Of a DNA stretch of 45,483 nucleotides, positions 9,038 to 18,241 are shown in pieces. A program made the position numbers and the translations under genes. Below the pieces are notes generated by a model. The model saw nothing but the letters and a program-made list of their open reading frames with translations, was not told the origin of the DNA and did no database searches. This DNA comes from an uncultured Anaerolineae bacterium (lineage in GTDB: Bacteria > Chloroflexota > Anaerolineae > Anaerolineales > Villigracilaceae). How positions within the stretch are numbered: the stretch's first letter is position 1; the number at the start of each line of letters is the position of its first letter. The stretch lies in the NCBI GenBank assembly GCA_903854805.1, contig CAINXK010000002.1, positions 1 to 45,483 on the forward strand, written 5' to 3'.

Positions 9038-10602
9038 GTTGTAATCTCCCTTATTTGATTTATGGGCAGTAAAACACGAAAACAAGCACCTGGCTTTGAA
9101 TCTTTTAACAAATCCAAACGCCCGCCATGTGCAGCAACAATATCATAACTGACTGATAACCCTAACCCAGATGTACCTTTTGTGCTGACGAAAGGTTCAA
9201 AAATATTGGCCTGTAAATCCGATGGAATTCCTTTACCAGTATCCTGAAAGTTAATTTCAAGCATTTTTCTTTTTTGTGAAATGCTGATCCATAACTCACC
9301 GCCTTCTAGCATGGCATCATGAGCATTCAAAATTAAATTTATAAATACTTGTTCAATTTGATTGCTTATAGCTTTTATGCTTGGTAGTCGAGCTGGCCAC
9401 GAGGTGGTTACACGAATGTTTCGGTCACGAAGCTGCTGTCCCAGCAAATTTAGCACATGTTCCAATAAATCCAGCACCTGAACAGGCTTGAACTCTGCAC
9501 TGGGGCGGTAAAAATCAAGCATTCGCTGTACAGTTGTCATCAATCGTTCAAGCTCTTGCTGTGTCATATCCAAATATTTTTTCCGCATTTCAGCCGGAAC
9601 ATCTTCGCGAGTTGCCAGATGAAAACAATTACGGACCCCTTGAAGCGGATTATTAATTTCGTGTGCAATCGAAGCCGTTAATCGTCCAGCAACTGCCAAT
9701 TTTTCAGCCTGAACCAGGGCCTGTTGAGAATCTTGTATCTTGCGAACATAAGCACGCAGTTCCTCATACAGCCGGGCATTTTCCATAGCAATAGAAGCCT
9801 GGCGAGCCAGGATTATAAACATTTCTAGATCCGCCTCCCGGAACCACGGTTCGCCATCATCGCGAGCTACCAAAATTACAGACCTGATATTCGTTAGAGA
9901 AGTAGGCACACACATCAGCGAGCTTAATCCAAGCTCTACTAACTCATTTGTTAAACCCCAAACCGGAGTCTCAAGGGCAGCTGCCCTGGCCACCGCATCA
10001 CCAGCAACATCAACCGGCCCACCTATCAACATTTTTCCTCGGCCGGCTAATAAACTCACTTGCTGCTCTTTTTCATCGACTTGATAAAAACCAACATTTG
10101 TTGAAGCCAATTGTCCTGATACAGCCCCAAGAATCAGTTCAAGCAGATACTCTGGACGTGTTTCAGAAAGTAGTGTCTCTGTCAGACTAAATAACGGCCG
10201 CAAAGCTTGCACGCGAGCTGCGTCCTGTTTTTTTTGGCTATCAGCAAGCGCTTGCTCAACCGCTTGAATAAGCTCCCCTTTTTCAAAAGGCTTAAGAATC
10301 AACCCATCAACGCCTCGTCGGAGAGCCTGGATCGCGGTTTCCACACTGCCGAAACCAGTCATTGCCAATATTGCCATGTCCGGTTGGATTTCTCGAGCCT
10401 GCTGCATGAGATCAAATCCGCTAATATCAGGCATACGAATATCGACTAATAAAAGCTCAAATCGGTCCTTACGCATGGCATCCAGGGCCAATTTTGGTTC
10501 TGTAAGCGAAAGAACAGGATAGCCCGCCTTTGTTAGCAAACGATCGCAAAGCAATGTGATACCCGGTTCATCATCAACTACTAATATTCTAGGCTGTCTC
10601 AT
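9034..10602 (-). CDS. Receiver-GAF-histidine kinase hybrid
   Basis: This 522-residue soluble protein reads, in order: receiver domain (phospho-acceptor D54 in LLLVDIRMP, lysine K104), GAF domain (about 135-290), HisKA with H314 in IAHEINNPLQG, and an ATPase domain (about 420-515) with DTGKGIP and GTSGLGLSV. An N-terminal receiver ahead of a kinase core suggests that it accepts phosphate from another kinase and then modulates its own transfer. The best donor is the kinase encoded just upstream, and the best acceptor is the OmpR-type regulator just downstream. Both junctions are 4-nt overlaps (ATGA and GTGA), so the three proteins are probably made in fixed ratio and form one relay. Confidence 0.88.
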   Translation of the reverse strand: MRQPRILVVDDEPGITLLCDRLLTKAGYPVLSLTEPKLALDAMRKDRFELLLVDIRMPDISGFDLMQQAREIQPDMAILAMTGFGSVETAIQALRRGVDGLILKPFEKGELIQAVEQALADSQKKQDAARVQALRPLFSLTETLLSETRPEYLLELILGAVSGQLASTNVGFYQVDEKEQQVSLLAGRGKMLIGGPVDVAGDAVARAAALETPVWGLTNELVELGLSSLMCVPTSLTNIRSVILVARDDGEPWFREADLEMFIILARQASIAMENARLYEELRAYVRKIQDSQQALVQAEKLAVAGRLTASIAHEINNPLQGVRNCFHLATREDVPAEMRKKYLDMTQQELERLMTTVQRMLDFYRPSAEFKPVQVLDLLEHVLNLLGQQLRDRNIRVTTSWPARLPSIKAISNQIEQVFINLILNAHDAMLEGGELWISISQKRKMLEINFQDTGKGIPSDLQANIFEPFVSTKGTSGLGLSVSYDIVAAHGGRLDLLKDSKPGACFRVLLPINQIREITT

Positions 10603-11783
10603 TCTGTCTGATCCAGAGGCAACGAAACCATGAAGCTTGATCCAACTTGTAGCTCACTCTCAACTTCTATCATCCCACCATGATCAGTCACTATACCGAA
10701 TGTCACCGACAAACCCAGCCCCGTACCCCCTTGGTCACCTCTTGTCGTGAAAAACGGTTCAAAAATTCGATTAAGGTTCTCGGCTGGAATTCCCACCCCG
10801 CTGTCAACGATCGATAAAGTAATCCATGGCCGGCCCAAGCGTGTCTGTTCCTTTGTCTCAATCAACAGTCGCCCACCGCTCGGCATGGCATACAGTGCAT
10901 TATTAACCAGGTTAATTACAACTTGCTTGATTTGATTACGATCGACAAAAACCCATGCCAGGTTCTCGTCAAGATGAGTATCTAAACGTATATTGTTTGT
11001 CAGCATATAATGGCGTGTCAGCACCAAAACATCATTTACGATCTCATTAATATCCGCCTTCACACGGATGGTTTCAGACTGACGGGCAAAATCTAGCAAA
11101 CTACGTACAACCCCTCTTGCCCGACGAGCTTCCTGAAGAACAAGCTCTAAGTCACTTCTCACGGGCGAATCTACGGCCAATTCGTCCAAGGCAAGTTCAG
11201 TGAAGCCAACGATAGAAGTTAATGGATTATTCAATTCATGCGCAACCCCAGCCGCCATTTCTCCAACCGCCGCCAACTTTGCTGTTTGGATTAAACCCGC
11301 TTCGGCTTCACTTTGAGCATTAATCCGAGCCTGAAGCTCCTGTTGATTTAGCTGATACTCTAAAATTCTATTCTTTAATAAAACAACTTCACTATCAGCC
11401 GATAATAAAAAGTCTGTCTCGTTTAAGTTTGCTGCCAATTTCCAGATCCGCTGACTCTTTGAATCCAATTTGTCATCGACTCCAACCAACATAAACTTCA
11501 TTGACGTAACCGGAAATAAATACAAACGGGAACATCCAATCTCGACCTGATCAGGAAGGACCAGGGATTTGTGACGTTTTGTTAGTGGGGTCCCGCCTAT
11601 CCATTTCCTAAATATTTCCCCTTGTAAAAATCGCTTCAACAAAACGATCTGGGATTTTGGAAAACGACAGGTATTTTTTACTTGCCATGCATCCATCTCA
11701 TGATAAACAAAAGCAGCCCAACGAACCTCAGTCAAAAAACAGGCTTCTTGTAATCGGGTATTTTTATCAATTCTTAGATTCAT
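10599..11783 (-). CDS. Soluble sensor histidine kinase
   Basis: This is a 394-residue kinase of the NtrB-like HisKA group. H182 is the phospho-acceptor in GVAHELNNPLTSIVGF, and the ATPase domain carries VDSGVGIP and GGTGLGLSV. The first 130 residues look like a degenerate GAF domain, and a short coiled coil links it to HisKA. No membrane helix is present. The frame is open to 11867, but that would overlap the divergent trmFO region. ATG 11783 is preferred because a TATAAT box ends 6 nt before it, which would give a leaderless message; ATG 11798 is the alternative. The gene opens the relay operon and overlaps the hybrid kinase by 4 nt. Confidence 0.82.
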   Translation of the reverse strand: MNLRIDKNTRLQEACFLTEVRWAAFVYHEMDAWQVKNTCRFPKSQIVLLKRFLQGEIFRKWIGGTPLTKRHKSLVLPDQVEIGCSRLYLFPVTSMKFMLVGVDDKLDSKSQRIWKLAANLNETDFLLSADSEVVLLKNRILEYQLNQQELQARINAQSEAEAGLIQTAKLAAVGEMAAGVAHELNNPLTSIVGFTELALDELAVDSPVRSDLELVLQEARRARGVVRSLLDFARQSETIRVKADINEIVNDVLVLTRHYMLTNNIRLDTHLDENLAWVFVDRNQIKQVVINLVNNALYAMPSGGRLLIETKEQTRLGRPWITLSIVDSGVGIPAENLNRIFEPFFTTRGDQGGTGLGLSVTFGIVTDHGGMIEVESELQVGSSFMVSLPLDQTE

Positions 11784-11789
11784 ACAATA

Positions 11790-11795
11790 ATTATA
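11790..11795 (-). promoter_or_regulatory. -10 box of the kinase relay operon
   Basis: A perfect TATAAT on the minus strand is separated by six bases from the ATG at 11783. Transcription would then begin at or next to the start codon. No consensus -35 hexamer lies 17 bp upstream (TGCGCG is found), so activation by a regulator is possible. Confidence 0.45.
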
Positions 11796-11838
11796 CATTA
11801 CCCTTTTATATACGCGCAGCTTTTCCAATCTTTTAGGA

Positions 11839-11847
11839 TGGTAAAAT
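11839..11847 (+). promoter_or_regulatory. Extended -10 promoter of trmFO
   Basis: TGG followed by TAAAAT (11842-11847) forms an extended -10 element on the plus strand. The start site would fall near 11854, leaving a leader of about 48 nt before the preferred trmFO ATG at 11903. Confidence 0.45.
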
Positions 11848-11902
11848 AAATCAGATGAATGAATCATCGAAATCTTATCTAAATCAGTCAGGTCAGTACA
11901 TT

Positions 11903-13258
11903 ATGGAAAATATAATAGTTGTCGGCGGTGGGCTCGCCGGATCGGAAGCGGCATGGCAGATAGCTCAACATGGAATCAAAGTTACCTTGTACGAGATGAG
12001 ACCATCAATTTCCACCGGCGCTCATCAAACAAATCAACTAGCAGAGCTTGTGTGCTCTAATTCGCTCGGTTCCAATCTCCCAGATCGTGCATCCGGTCTA
12101 CTCAAGGCTGAGCTTCGTCAGATGGGTTCACTCTTGCTCGAGGTTGCCGAGCAGACTGCCTTACCCGCTGGAGCAGCACTGGCTGTTGATCGTTCCTTAT
12201 TTTCGGCTAAAGTTACCGAGCGAATTGAAGCTCACCCCAATATTGAAGTGATCAGGCAAGAAATGTCCCAAATCCCTGATGGTCCTGTTGTAATAGCTTC
12301 TGGCCCATTAACCTCCTCAAATTTATCCGAATCTATTGCTAGGTTTAGTGGACAGGAGCACCTCTACTTTTTCGATGCAATCTCACCGATCATTGCTGTC
12401 GATTCGATCGACATGAATATTGCCTATCGCGCATCGCGATGGAATGACGGCGAAGAAGTAGATGGAGATTATATCAACTGCCCTTTCCACGAAAAAAACG
12501 ATTACAAAGTATTTGTCGAGGCTTTACGCACTGCCGAACGCATCAAACTCCATGAATTTGAACTTGTAATTGAACAAGGCGTTACCGCAGGATCAGATCA
12601 ATTTTTCGAGGGCTGCCTCCCCGTGGAAATCATTGCAGAAAGGGGCGAAAAATCCCTTGCCTTTGGGCCGCTTCGGCCCATCGGTCTTGTCGATCCCCGG
12701 GTACCAAGGCAACCCTATGCTGTCGTCCAACTTCGTCAGGACAATCTCGCGGGAAGTCTTTACAACATGGTTGGCTTCCAAACAAACCTTACCTTCCCAG
12801 AACAACGTCGAGTATTTCGCACGATCCCTGGACTGGCAAATGCTGACTTTGTCCGACATGGCCAAATGCATCGCAATACCTTTATTGCATCACCAAAATT
12901 GTTGCGACCTACGATGCAATCCAACCAACGAGATAATTTGTTTTTTGCGGGTCAAATCACTGGAGTTGAAGGCTATATGGGCAACATTGCATCTGGTCTG
13001 CTTGCCGGGCGCAACATTGCCCGCTTTATACAAGGAAAACCCTTAATGGAATTACCAAGCGAGACAATGGTTGGCGCCCTTTGCCAATACATCACACACG
13101 CAGAAATGAAAAATTTCCAACCCATGAAAGCCAATTTCGGCATTTTGCCCCCGCTGGAAAACATTCCTCTAAAAAACAATAAACGCAATCGAGCCGAACT
13201 TTATTCAGCCAGGGCTCAAAAAATTTTGCAGATCTTCCTTGAAAATAATGAAAATTAA
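11903..13258 (+). CDS. trmFO: tRNA (uracil-5-)-methyltransferase, folate-dependent
   Basis: TrmFO makes m5U54 in the T loop of tRNA using methylene-tetrahydrofolate and FADH2. The 451-residue protein starts with the FAD dinucleotide motif [14 protein letters not shown]. It contains family-specific stretches such as [49 protein letters not shown] and [18 protein letters not shown]. The last stretch separates TrmFO from GidA/MnmG, which is longer. An upstream in-frame ATG at 11855 would add 16 residues without a ribosome site. Because family members begin within a few residues of the FAD motif, 11903 is chosen. The downstream peptidase gene overlaps its end. Confidence 0.93.
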   Translation: MENIIVVGGGLAGSEAAWQIAQHGIKVTLYEMRPSISTGAHQTNQLAELVCSNSLGSNLPDRASGLLKAELRQMGSLLLEVAEQTALPAGAALAVDRSLFSAKVTERIEAHPNIEVIRQEMSQIPDGPVVIASGPLTSSNLSESIARFSGQEHLYFFDAISPIIAVDSIDMNIAYRASRWNDGEEVDGDYINCPFHEKNDYKVFVEALRTAERIKLHEFELVIEQGVTAGSDQFFEGCLPVEIIAERGEKSLAFGPLRPIGLVDPRVPRQPYAVVQLRQDNLAGSLYNMVGFQTNLTFPEQRRVFRTIPGLANADFVRHGQMHRNTFIASPKLLRPTMQSNQRDNLFFAGQITGVEGYMGNIASGLLAGRNIARFIQGKPLMELPSETMVGALCQYITHAEMKNFQPMKANFGILPPLENIPLKNNKRNRAELYSARAQKILQIFLENNEN

Positions 13259-14177
13259 CAGGCCCATTTTCGCTATTCTAATCCTTGGCTTGCTGGGGCT
13301 TTTTAGCATCTCTGGCTGGTTTATCTCATCGCAATTTCAAAAGTCCAAAACAATGAATTTCAATGGAGAACGCGCATTAATAGATGTAGGTACAATCGTA
13401 GGCTTGGGACCTCGTATACCCGATTCTATGGCTCACACTAAAGCAATTGGGTATATTCAAGACGAGTTGAAAAAAGCAGGCTGGACAGGAACTGTTCTCA
13501 AACAAGATAGTAATAGTCATATTGCCTACAACATACTGGCTACGCGCAGCTCACTACCTCCAGCTATTCTGCTTGGGGCTCATTATGACAGTCGCATATT
13601 TGCGGATAACGACCCAGTTGAAGCCAACCGTCTTTCGGCTGTACCGGGCGCCAATGATGGCGCTTCTGGTGTCGCCGTTTTACTGGAATTAGCACGTACC
13701 CTTCCGGGAGATAGTGCAACAACTGCCATGCTCTTTATCGATATCGAAGATAATGGCCACATTCCTGGCTGGGAATGGATTCTTGGCTCCAAAGCTTTTG
13801 CATCTCAAATGACCATTCAGCCAGAAGTTATCGTGATCTTGGATATGATCGGAGATTCAGACTTAAATATTTTCATGGAAAAAAATTCGGATTCTGAGTT
13901 TACCCAACAGATTTGGAAATCGGCTAAAAATCTCGGTTACGGATCCACTTTTATCCCAGAATACAAATATCGAGTCCTTGATGACCATGTGCCATTTATT
14001 GAAAAAGGATTCCGCGCAGTTGATATTATCGACCTTGACTATCCCTATTGGCATACCACCTACGACACTACAGACAAAATTTCAGCTGCCAGTCTCCAAA
14101 TTATTGGAGAAACCTTGCTTGCTTGGATCCGGGATTATGGATCATGCCTTCAAGCAAGCAACTGTGGGACTCCATAG
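13248..14177 (+). CDS. Membrane-anchored M28 peptidase, glutaminyl cyclase-like
   Basis: The 309-residue protein begins with a signal-anchor helix (about residues 5-27) and then an extracytoplasmic M28 zinc domain. Likely metal and catalytic residues are H112 in [10 protein letters not shown]137 in [10 protein letters not shown]167/D168 in IDIEDNG, D199 in ILDMIGD, H247 in LDDHVPF and H269 in [10 protein letters not shown]. The DDHVPF and WHT..DT signatures are those of glutaminyl-peptide cyclotransferases within M28, so either aminopeptidase or N-terminal pyroglutamate formation is possible. ATG 13248 overlaps the trmFO stop by 11 nt; a TTG at 13239 is less likely. Coupling to trmFO looks like packing rather than shared function. 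Confidence 0.8.
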   Translation: MKINRPIFAILILGLLGLFSISGWFISSQFQKSKTMNFNGERALIDVGTIVGLGPRIPDSMAHTKAIGYIQDELKKAGWTGTVLKQDSNSHIAYNILATRSSLPPAILLGAHYDSRIFADNDPVEANRLSAVPGANDGASGVAVLLELARTLPGDSATTAMLFIDIEDNGHIPGWEWILGSKAFASQMTIQPEVIVILDMIGDSDLNIFMEKNSDSEFTQQIWKSAKNLGYGSTFIPEYKYRVLDDHVPFIEKGFRAVDIIDLDYPYWHTTYDTTDKISAASLQIIGETLLAWIRDYGSCLQASNCGTP

Positions 14178-14413
14178 GTTTTCTTCATATTTTCTCATTG
14201 AACTTGCATTAATTATGGCTACGCGCAAAGAATAACGGGCTAATTCATTCCGAATCTCATCTATGAGGACAATAGTACAGTGCCACCTGCACTCAATTTT
14301 GTCGCTAGAATATCCCGACAATATAAAAGTACGAAGAAAACGAACTGTCTGATTGTGGTATGATAAAAACAAGTTGATTAAAAATCCCATTATAGATAGA
14401 AAAATATAAACTA

Positions 14414-15766
14414 ATGCCAAAAAGAATCCCAGAACCTACAGTAGCTCCCCGCGAACGAACCTTTCTCGTCGGCGCGGAAATTCATAACGAGAAAAACATC
14501 CTCTCACTGGAAGACTCACTTACTGAGCTTGCTCTATTGGCTGATACTGCCGGACTGGATATAGTTGGCGAACTCACCCAGAAAATGGATCGGCCGCACC
14601 CACAAACATATATCGGGTCTGGCAAAGTAGAAGAATTAAAAAGTCTTTGCGAAGAGACCCTCGCAACCATAGTAGTATTCGATAATGAACTCAACCCACG
14701 CCACCAACGCGAACTTGAAGAACTTCTCGCCCCAAACGTTCGCGTCATGGACCGCACCAGCCTGATCTTGGATATATTTGCTCAACATGCACACACCGCC
14801 GAAGGGATCCTGCAGGTTGAATTAGCTCAATACCAATATTACCTCCCCCGGCTCACCCGCCAATGGACACACTTGGCCCGGCAAGGTGGAGGTGGAGGAG
14901 GTCGCTCAGGTGGAGTGGGCGGCGTTGGATTACGTGGCCCGGGTGAAACGCAGCTGGAGGTTGATCGCCGCCAGATCCGCACCAAAATTGCGCATCTAAA
15001 ACTTGAACTGATTAAAGTCAGTGAACATCGCCAGCGCTACCGAGCCCAGCGCAAGCGCTCAAAAATCCCCACGGTTGCACTTGTCGGCTACACAAATGCC
15101 GGAAAATCCACCCTACTTAACCGGCTCGCGAATTCAGATGTTTATACTGCCAATCAATTATTCGCAACTCTCGATCCAACTACCCGCCGGGTTGAACTGC
15201 CTGGCGGATACAATGGGTTATTTTCCGATACTGTTGGTTTCATCCAAAAATTACCAACATCTCTCATCGAAGCTTTCCACGCAACGCTGGAAGAAATTAC
15301 CGAAGCTGAATTGCTATTACACGTGGTTGATATTTCCCATCCAAACGCTCTGGCCCAGCATGAATCAGTTCTGGCAACATTAAAAAAGATTGGGGCGGAA
15401 CATGTTCCAGTCATAACTGCCCTCAACAAAATCGACCGGCTCAAGGATCCATCTGCGGCCCAATTGGTTCTAAAGCAATATCCACAATCAATTGCAATTT
15501 CCGCAATTACTGGAGCGGGAATACCAGATTTGATTCAATTGGTCAAAGAAGAACTCTACGAAACCTTCACCCCAATAAAAGTGTTTTTACCGTATCAACA
15601 AGGACAATTAATCTCCGTATTCCATGAAGCCGGGCAAATCGAACGAATTGAACATACCCGCGGTGGTGTCATCATTAATGGACGAATTCCAGGACGGCTG
15701 GCAGCCCAGTTCAATGAATGGCAATCAAACCATCCCCCAATTGATTCTGAGGAAGTATCGGAATGA
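14414..15766 (+). CDS. hflX: Ribosome-associated GTPase HflX
   Basis: This is a 450-residue HflX-family GTPase, known to split stalled 70S ribosomes after stress. The N-terminal HflX domain includes YIGSGKVEEL and RHQRELEE. A glycine-rich hinge (about 158-175) follows, then GPGETQLE and a helical linker. The G domain carries G1 GYTNAGKS (225-232), the DTVGFI G3 motif and the NKID G4 motif. A C-terminal tail (about 385-445) continues after the G domain, as in longer family members. About 236 nt of untranslated sequence lies upstream, with a TATGAT possible -10 box. The last 4 nt overlap the next small gene. Confidence 0.95.
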   Translation: MPKRIPEPTVAPRERTFLVGAEIHNEKNILSLEDSLTELALLADTAGLDIVGELTQKMDRPHPQTYIGSGKVEELKSLCEETLATIVVFDNELNPRHQRELEELLAPNVRVMDRTSLILDIFAQHAHTAEGILQVELAQYQYYLPRLTRQWTHLARQGGGGGGRSGGVGGVGLRGPGETQLEVDRRQIRTKIAHLKLELIKVSEHRQRYRAQRKRSKIPTVALVGYTNAGKSTLLNRLANSDVYTANQLFATLDPTTRRVELPGGYNGLFSDTVGFIQKLPTSLIEAFHATLEEITEAELLLHVVDISHPNALAQHESVLATLKKIGAEHVPVITALNKIDRLKDPSAAQLVLKQYPQSIAISAITGAGIPDLIQLVKEELYETFTPIKVFLPYQQGQLISVFHEAGQIERIEHTRGGVIINGRIPGRLAAQFNEWQSNHPPIDSEEVSE

Positions 15767-15975
15767 GCAAATGGTTCTCAAAACACCTTGACTTGGCGTC
15801 AAATTATCTCGCCACTCGAAAAGGCCTTTTACCCATTCTTGGAGTAGGTTTTATACTTCTAAATTTATTTTTAGTCAGTTTTTTACCAGGTTTATTTATC
15901 TCTCGCATAAATTTGGCTCTACATTTGGGAATTATCATTGCCGTCATTGGCCAACTTTTAGCCTGGGCGCTGTAA
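15763..15975 (+). CDS. Small two-helix membrane protein coupled to hflX
   Basis: This is a 70-residue protein of unrecognised family. A short basic N-terminal part (residues 1-21) precedes two hydrophobic segments at about 23-43 and 50-69, so it should be a small membrane protein with little outside the bilayer. Its ATG overlaps the hflX stop by 4 nt (ATGA), which is a strong sign that it is translated and in fixed ratio to HflX. Whether it acts with HflX is unknown. Base composition is like its neighbours. Confidence 0.7.
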   Translation: MSKWFSKHLDLASNYLATRKGLLPILGVGFILLNLFLVSFLPGLFISRINLALHLGIIIAVIGQLLAWAL

Positions 15976-16055
15976 TTTTTTATACATATAACCATCAAAA
16001 TGCTATCCATATGTAACAGAAGTAAACACCACCTGGATTATTTTTCGAGGAGCAT

Positions 16056-17864
16056 ATGATGTCCACAAATACCATCCCACACTGGGACCTCAGCAATGTT
16101 TACCCTTCTCTCGAATCTAAAGAATTTGATCAAGCAATTTCCTCAATCAAAGACCAGATTGATACCCTCGAATTATTTTTTATCAATAATGTAACTACGT
16201 CTGAGAACAAGAAGCCGTCCCTAGAATTGGCCCAATTCGTTGGAACTGCCATTGAACATTTTAATAGCCTGTATGAAAACGCAGGAACCACCCGAGCATA
16301 CATCCAATCCTTTGTCACTACCAATTCTCGCGATGAAATTGCGATGAAAAAAATGTCTGAATTTGATCTATTGGGGGTTCGTATTCAAATCTTAGGAACT
16401 CAGTTTCAAGCATGGGTGGGAACACTTACACCAATCTTGGAATTAATTATTCCTGAAAATGAAACTACCAAAATTCATGCTTTCGCACTGCGCGAAACAG
16501 CAGAGCAATCCAAATATTTGATGAAAGGCGACGAAGAAGCACTCGCTGCCGAGTTAAGTCTGAGCGGTGCTGGAGCTTGGGGCAAACTACAAGGTACGGT
16601 TACATCGCAATTATCAGTGCAATTTGAATTGGACGGCAAAGAACAAAAGCTTTCAATGCCTGCACTCATCAACCTACATACACATCCCAACGAAAACGTT
16701 CGCGAGCGAGCTTACAAAGCCGAAATGGTCGCATGGAAAACAATCGAAGAACCACTTACGGCAGCCATGAACGGTGTAAAAGGCGCAGCCATCACCATCA
16801 ACAAGCGCCGAGGCCGCGAAGATGCACTCCAGCCGGCCCTAGATATGGCTCGCATCGACCGCACTACCCTGGATGCGATGCTGTCTGCGATGCACGATTC
16901 ATTCCCGGCCTTTCAAAGTTATTTTCAGGCTAAGGCAAAACGGCTTGGAAAAGAAAAATTAGCCTGGTGGGATATTTTTGCCCCAACCGTACAATCCAAA
17001 TTATCATATACTTGGAATGATGCCCGCGATTTAATTCTTAGAAATTTCAACGAGTTTTCCCCAGATCTAGCAGCCTTCGCCAAGCGCGCCTTCGAAAACC
17101 AGTGGATTGATGCTGAACAACGCGATGGCAAACGTGGTGGAGCTTTTTGTATGCCTGTACCCGGCGTAGAAGAAAGCAGAATCTTATGTAATTTCGACGG
17201 CACACTCGACCAGGTCAGTACAATCGCGCATGAATTAGGTCACGCCTTTCACAATGAGTGCGCTTACAGGGCTGGAAAAACAGAATTTCAAAAAGATACT
17301 CCCATGACCTTGGCCGAAACAGCTTCGATAATGTGTGAAACCATAATCATGGAAGCGGCAATTAATCAAACTAATGATCCCGATGAGCAACTAGCTATCC
17401 TGGAAACCCGCCTGATTGGAGACGCACAAGTAATCGTTGACATCTATGCACGCTACCTCTTCGAAACAGAGGTCTTCAACCGCCGTGCGGAATCTGAGTT
17501 AAGTGCCAATGACTTGTGCGAAATCATGGAAAAGGCCCAAAAAGCTACGTATGGCGAAGGCTTGGATGAACGTTATCTGATGAAATATATGTGGACGTGG
17601 AAACCCCATTACTATTACTCAGGGCTCTCCTTTTACAACTTCCCTTATGCATTTGGTCTTTTGTTTTCTACAGGACTATACGCAATTTATCAACAACGTG
17701 GTGCAGAATTCGTCCCTGATTATATAAACCTGTTATCTGGCACGGGCGAAGCCTCAGCAGCCGATCTGGCTCAGCGCTTCGGCATTGACATTCACGACAA
17801 AAAATTCTGGACTGATAGCCTGAATATAATCACAAAAAAAATAGAACTCTATAAACAATTATAG
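16056..17864 (+). CDS. pepF: M3 family oligoendopeptidase (PepF-type)
   Basis: This is a 602-residue cytoplasmic zinc peptidase of the M3 family that cleaves short peptides. The zinc site is HELGHAFHNE (H392, E393, H396), with a third ligand expected in ETASIMCE about 25 residues later. The N-terminal helical oligopeptidase F-like region and the C-terminal MWTWKPHYYYSGLSFYNFPYAFG segment are typical of the M3B group. GAGGAG lies just before two consecutive ATG codons (16056 and 16059); the second has the better spacing. No signal peptide is present. It appears monocistronic, ending about 140 nt before the hairpin cluster. Confidence 0.92.
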   Translation: MMSTNTIPHWDLSNVYPSLESKEFDQAISSIKDQIDTLELFFINNVTTSENKKPSLELAQFVGTAIEHFNSLYENAGTTRAYIQSFVTTNSRDEIAMKKMSEFDLLGVRIQILGTQFQAWVGTLTPILELIIPENETTKIHAFALRETAEQSKYLMKGDEEALAAELSLSGAGAWGKLQGTVTSQLSVQFELDGKEQKLSMPALINLHTHPNENVRERAYKAEMVAWKTIEEPLTAAMNGVKGAAITINKRRGREDALQPALDMARIDRTTLDAMLSAMHDSFPAFQSYFQAKAKRLGKEKLAWWDIFAPTVQSKLSYTWNDARDLILRNFNEFSPDLAAFAKRAFENQWIDAEQRDGKRGGAFCMPVPGVEESRILCNFDGTLDQVSTIAHELGHAFHNECAYRAGKTEFQKDTPMTLAETASIMCETIIMEAAINQTNDPDEQLAILETRLIGDAQVIVDIYARYLFETEVFNRRAESELSANDLCEIMEKAQKATYGEGLDERYLMKYMWTWKPHYYYSGLSFYNFPYAFGLLFSTGLYAIYQQRGAEFVPDYINLLSGTGEASAADLAQRFGIDIHDKKFWTDSLNIITKKIELYKQL

Positions 17865-18004
17865 AATTCAACGGTTCGGTCAAAATTTTCAAACTTTACC
17901 GAGCTCTAAATATGGTGTAGAGCCAGCAAGAGTAAATAAGTAGCTTGCAGTAAGACAACCAAAAAAACAAGTTGGTTCCCCCACAAGTCTACTATCCAAA
18001 TACT

Positions 18005-18044
18005 AACTACCAACAACCTGGACTCGTCCAGGTTGTTGGTAGTT
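18005..18044. repeat. Perfect 40-nt inverted repeat
   Basis: An 18-bp perfect stem with a CTCG tetraloop lies in the 377-nt gap between pepF and the cytochrome gene. No T tract follows on either strand, so it is not a standard terminator. It could protect a 3' end or bind a protein as DNA. The rest of 17865-18004 and 18111-18241 shows nothing recognisable. Confidence 0.7.
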
Positions 18045-18060
18045 CCATGACCTGATACCA

Positions 18061-18110
18061 AAAAAATTTACTTACATCCGACCGTATCGGCGCATGCAAG
18101 TAAATTTTTT
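18061..18110. terminator. Bidirectional terminator between pepF and cytochrome gene
   Basis: Bases 61-73 of this block pair with 98-110 as a 13-bp stem. The stem is extended by CAT/ATG and an inner CCGA/TCGG hairpin. T runs follow on both strands (six on plus, seven on minus), so it can end both converging genes. Confidence 0.7.
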
Positions 18111-18241
18111 AGTTAAGAAAATATGAATGCAAACAAGGCATCTGGTACATGATACTGGACTTGTGGCATGATTGACCTTGTGGCTAATTGGCAGCCCAAA
18201 CGCTTGTTACAGAAAGTTCAAAAAACAGTGTCTATGCGCTT

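Noticed and set aside
9038..9085. N-terminal extension of the OmpR-type regulator to 9085
   Set aside because: A GTG at 9037 with a good ribosome site and a 4-nt overlap is better, and the extension lies inside the preceding gene.
11784..11867. Longer start of the relay kinase at 11867
   Set aside because: It would overlap the divergent trmFO promoter region and has no ribosome site.
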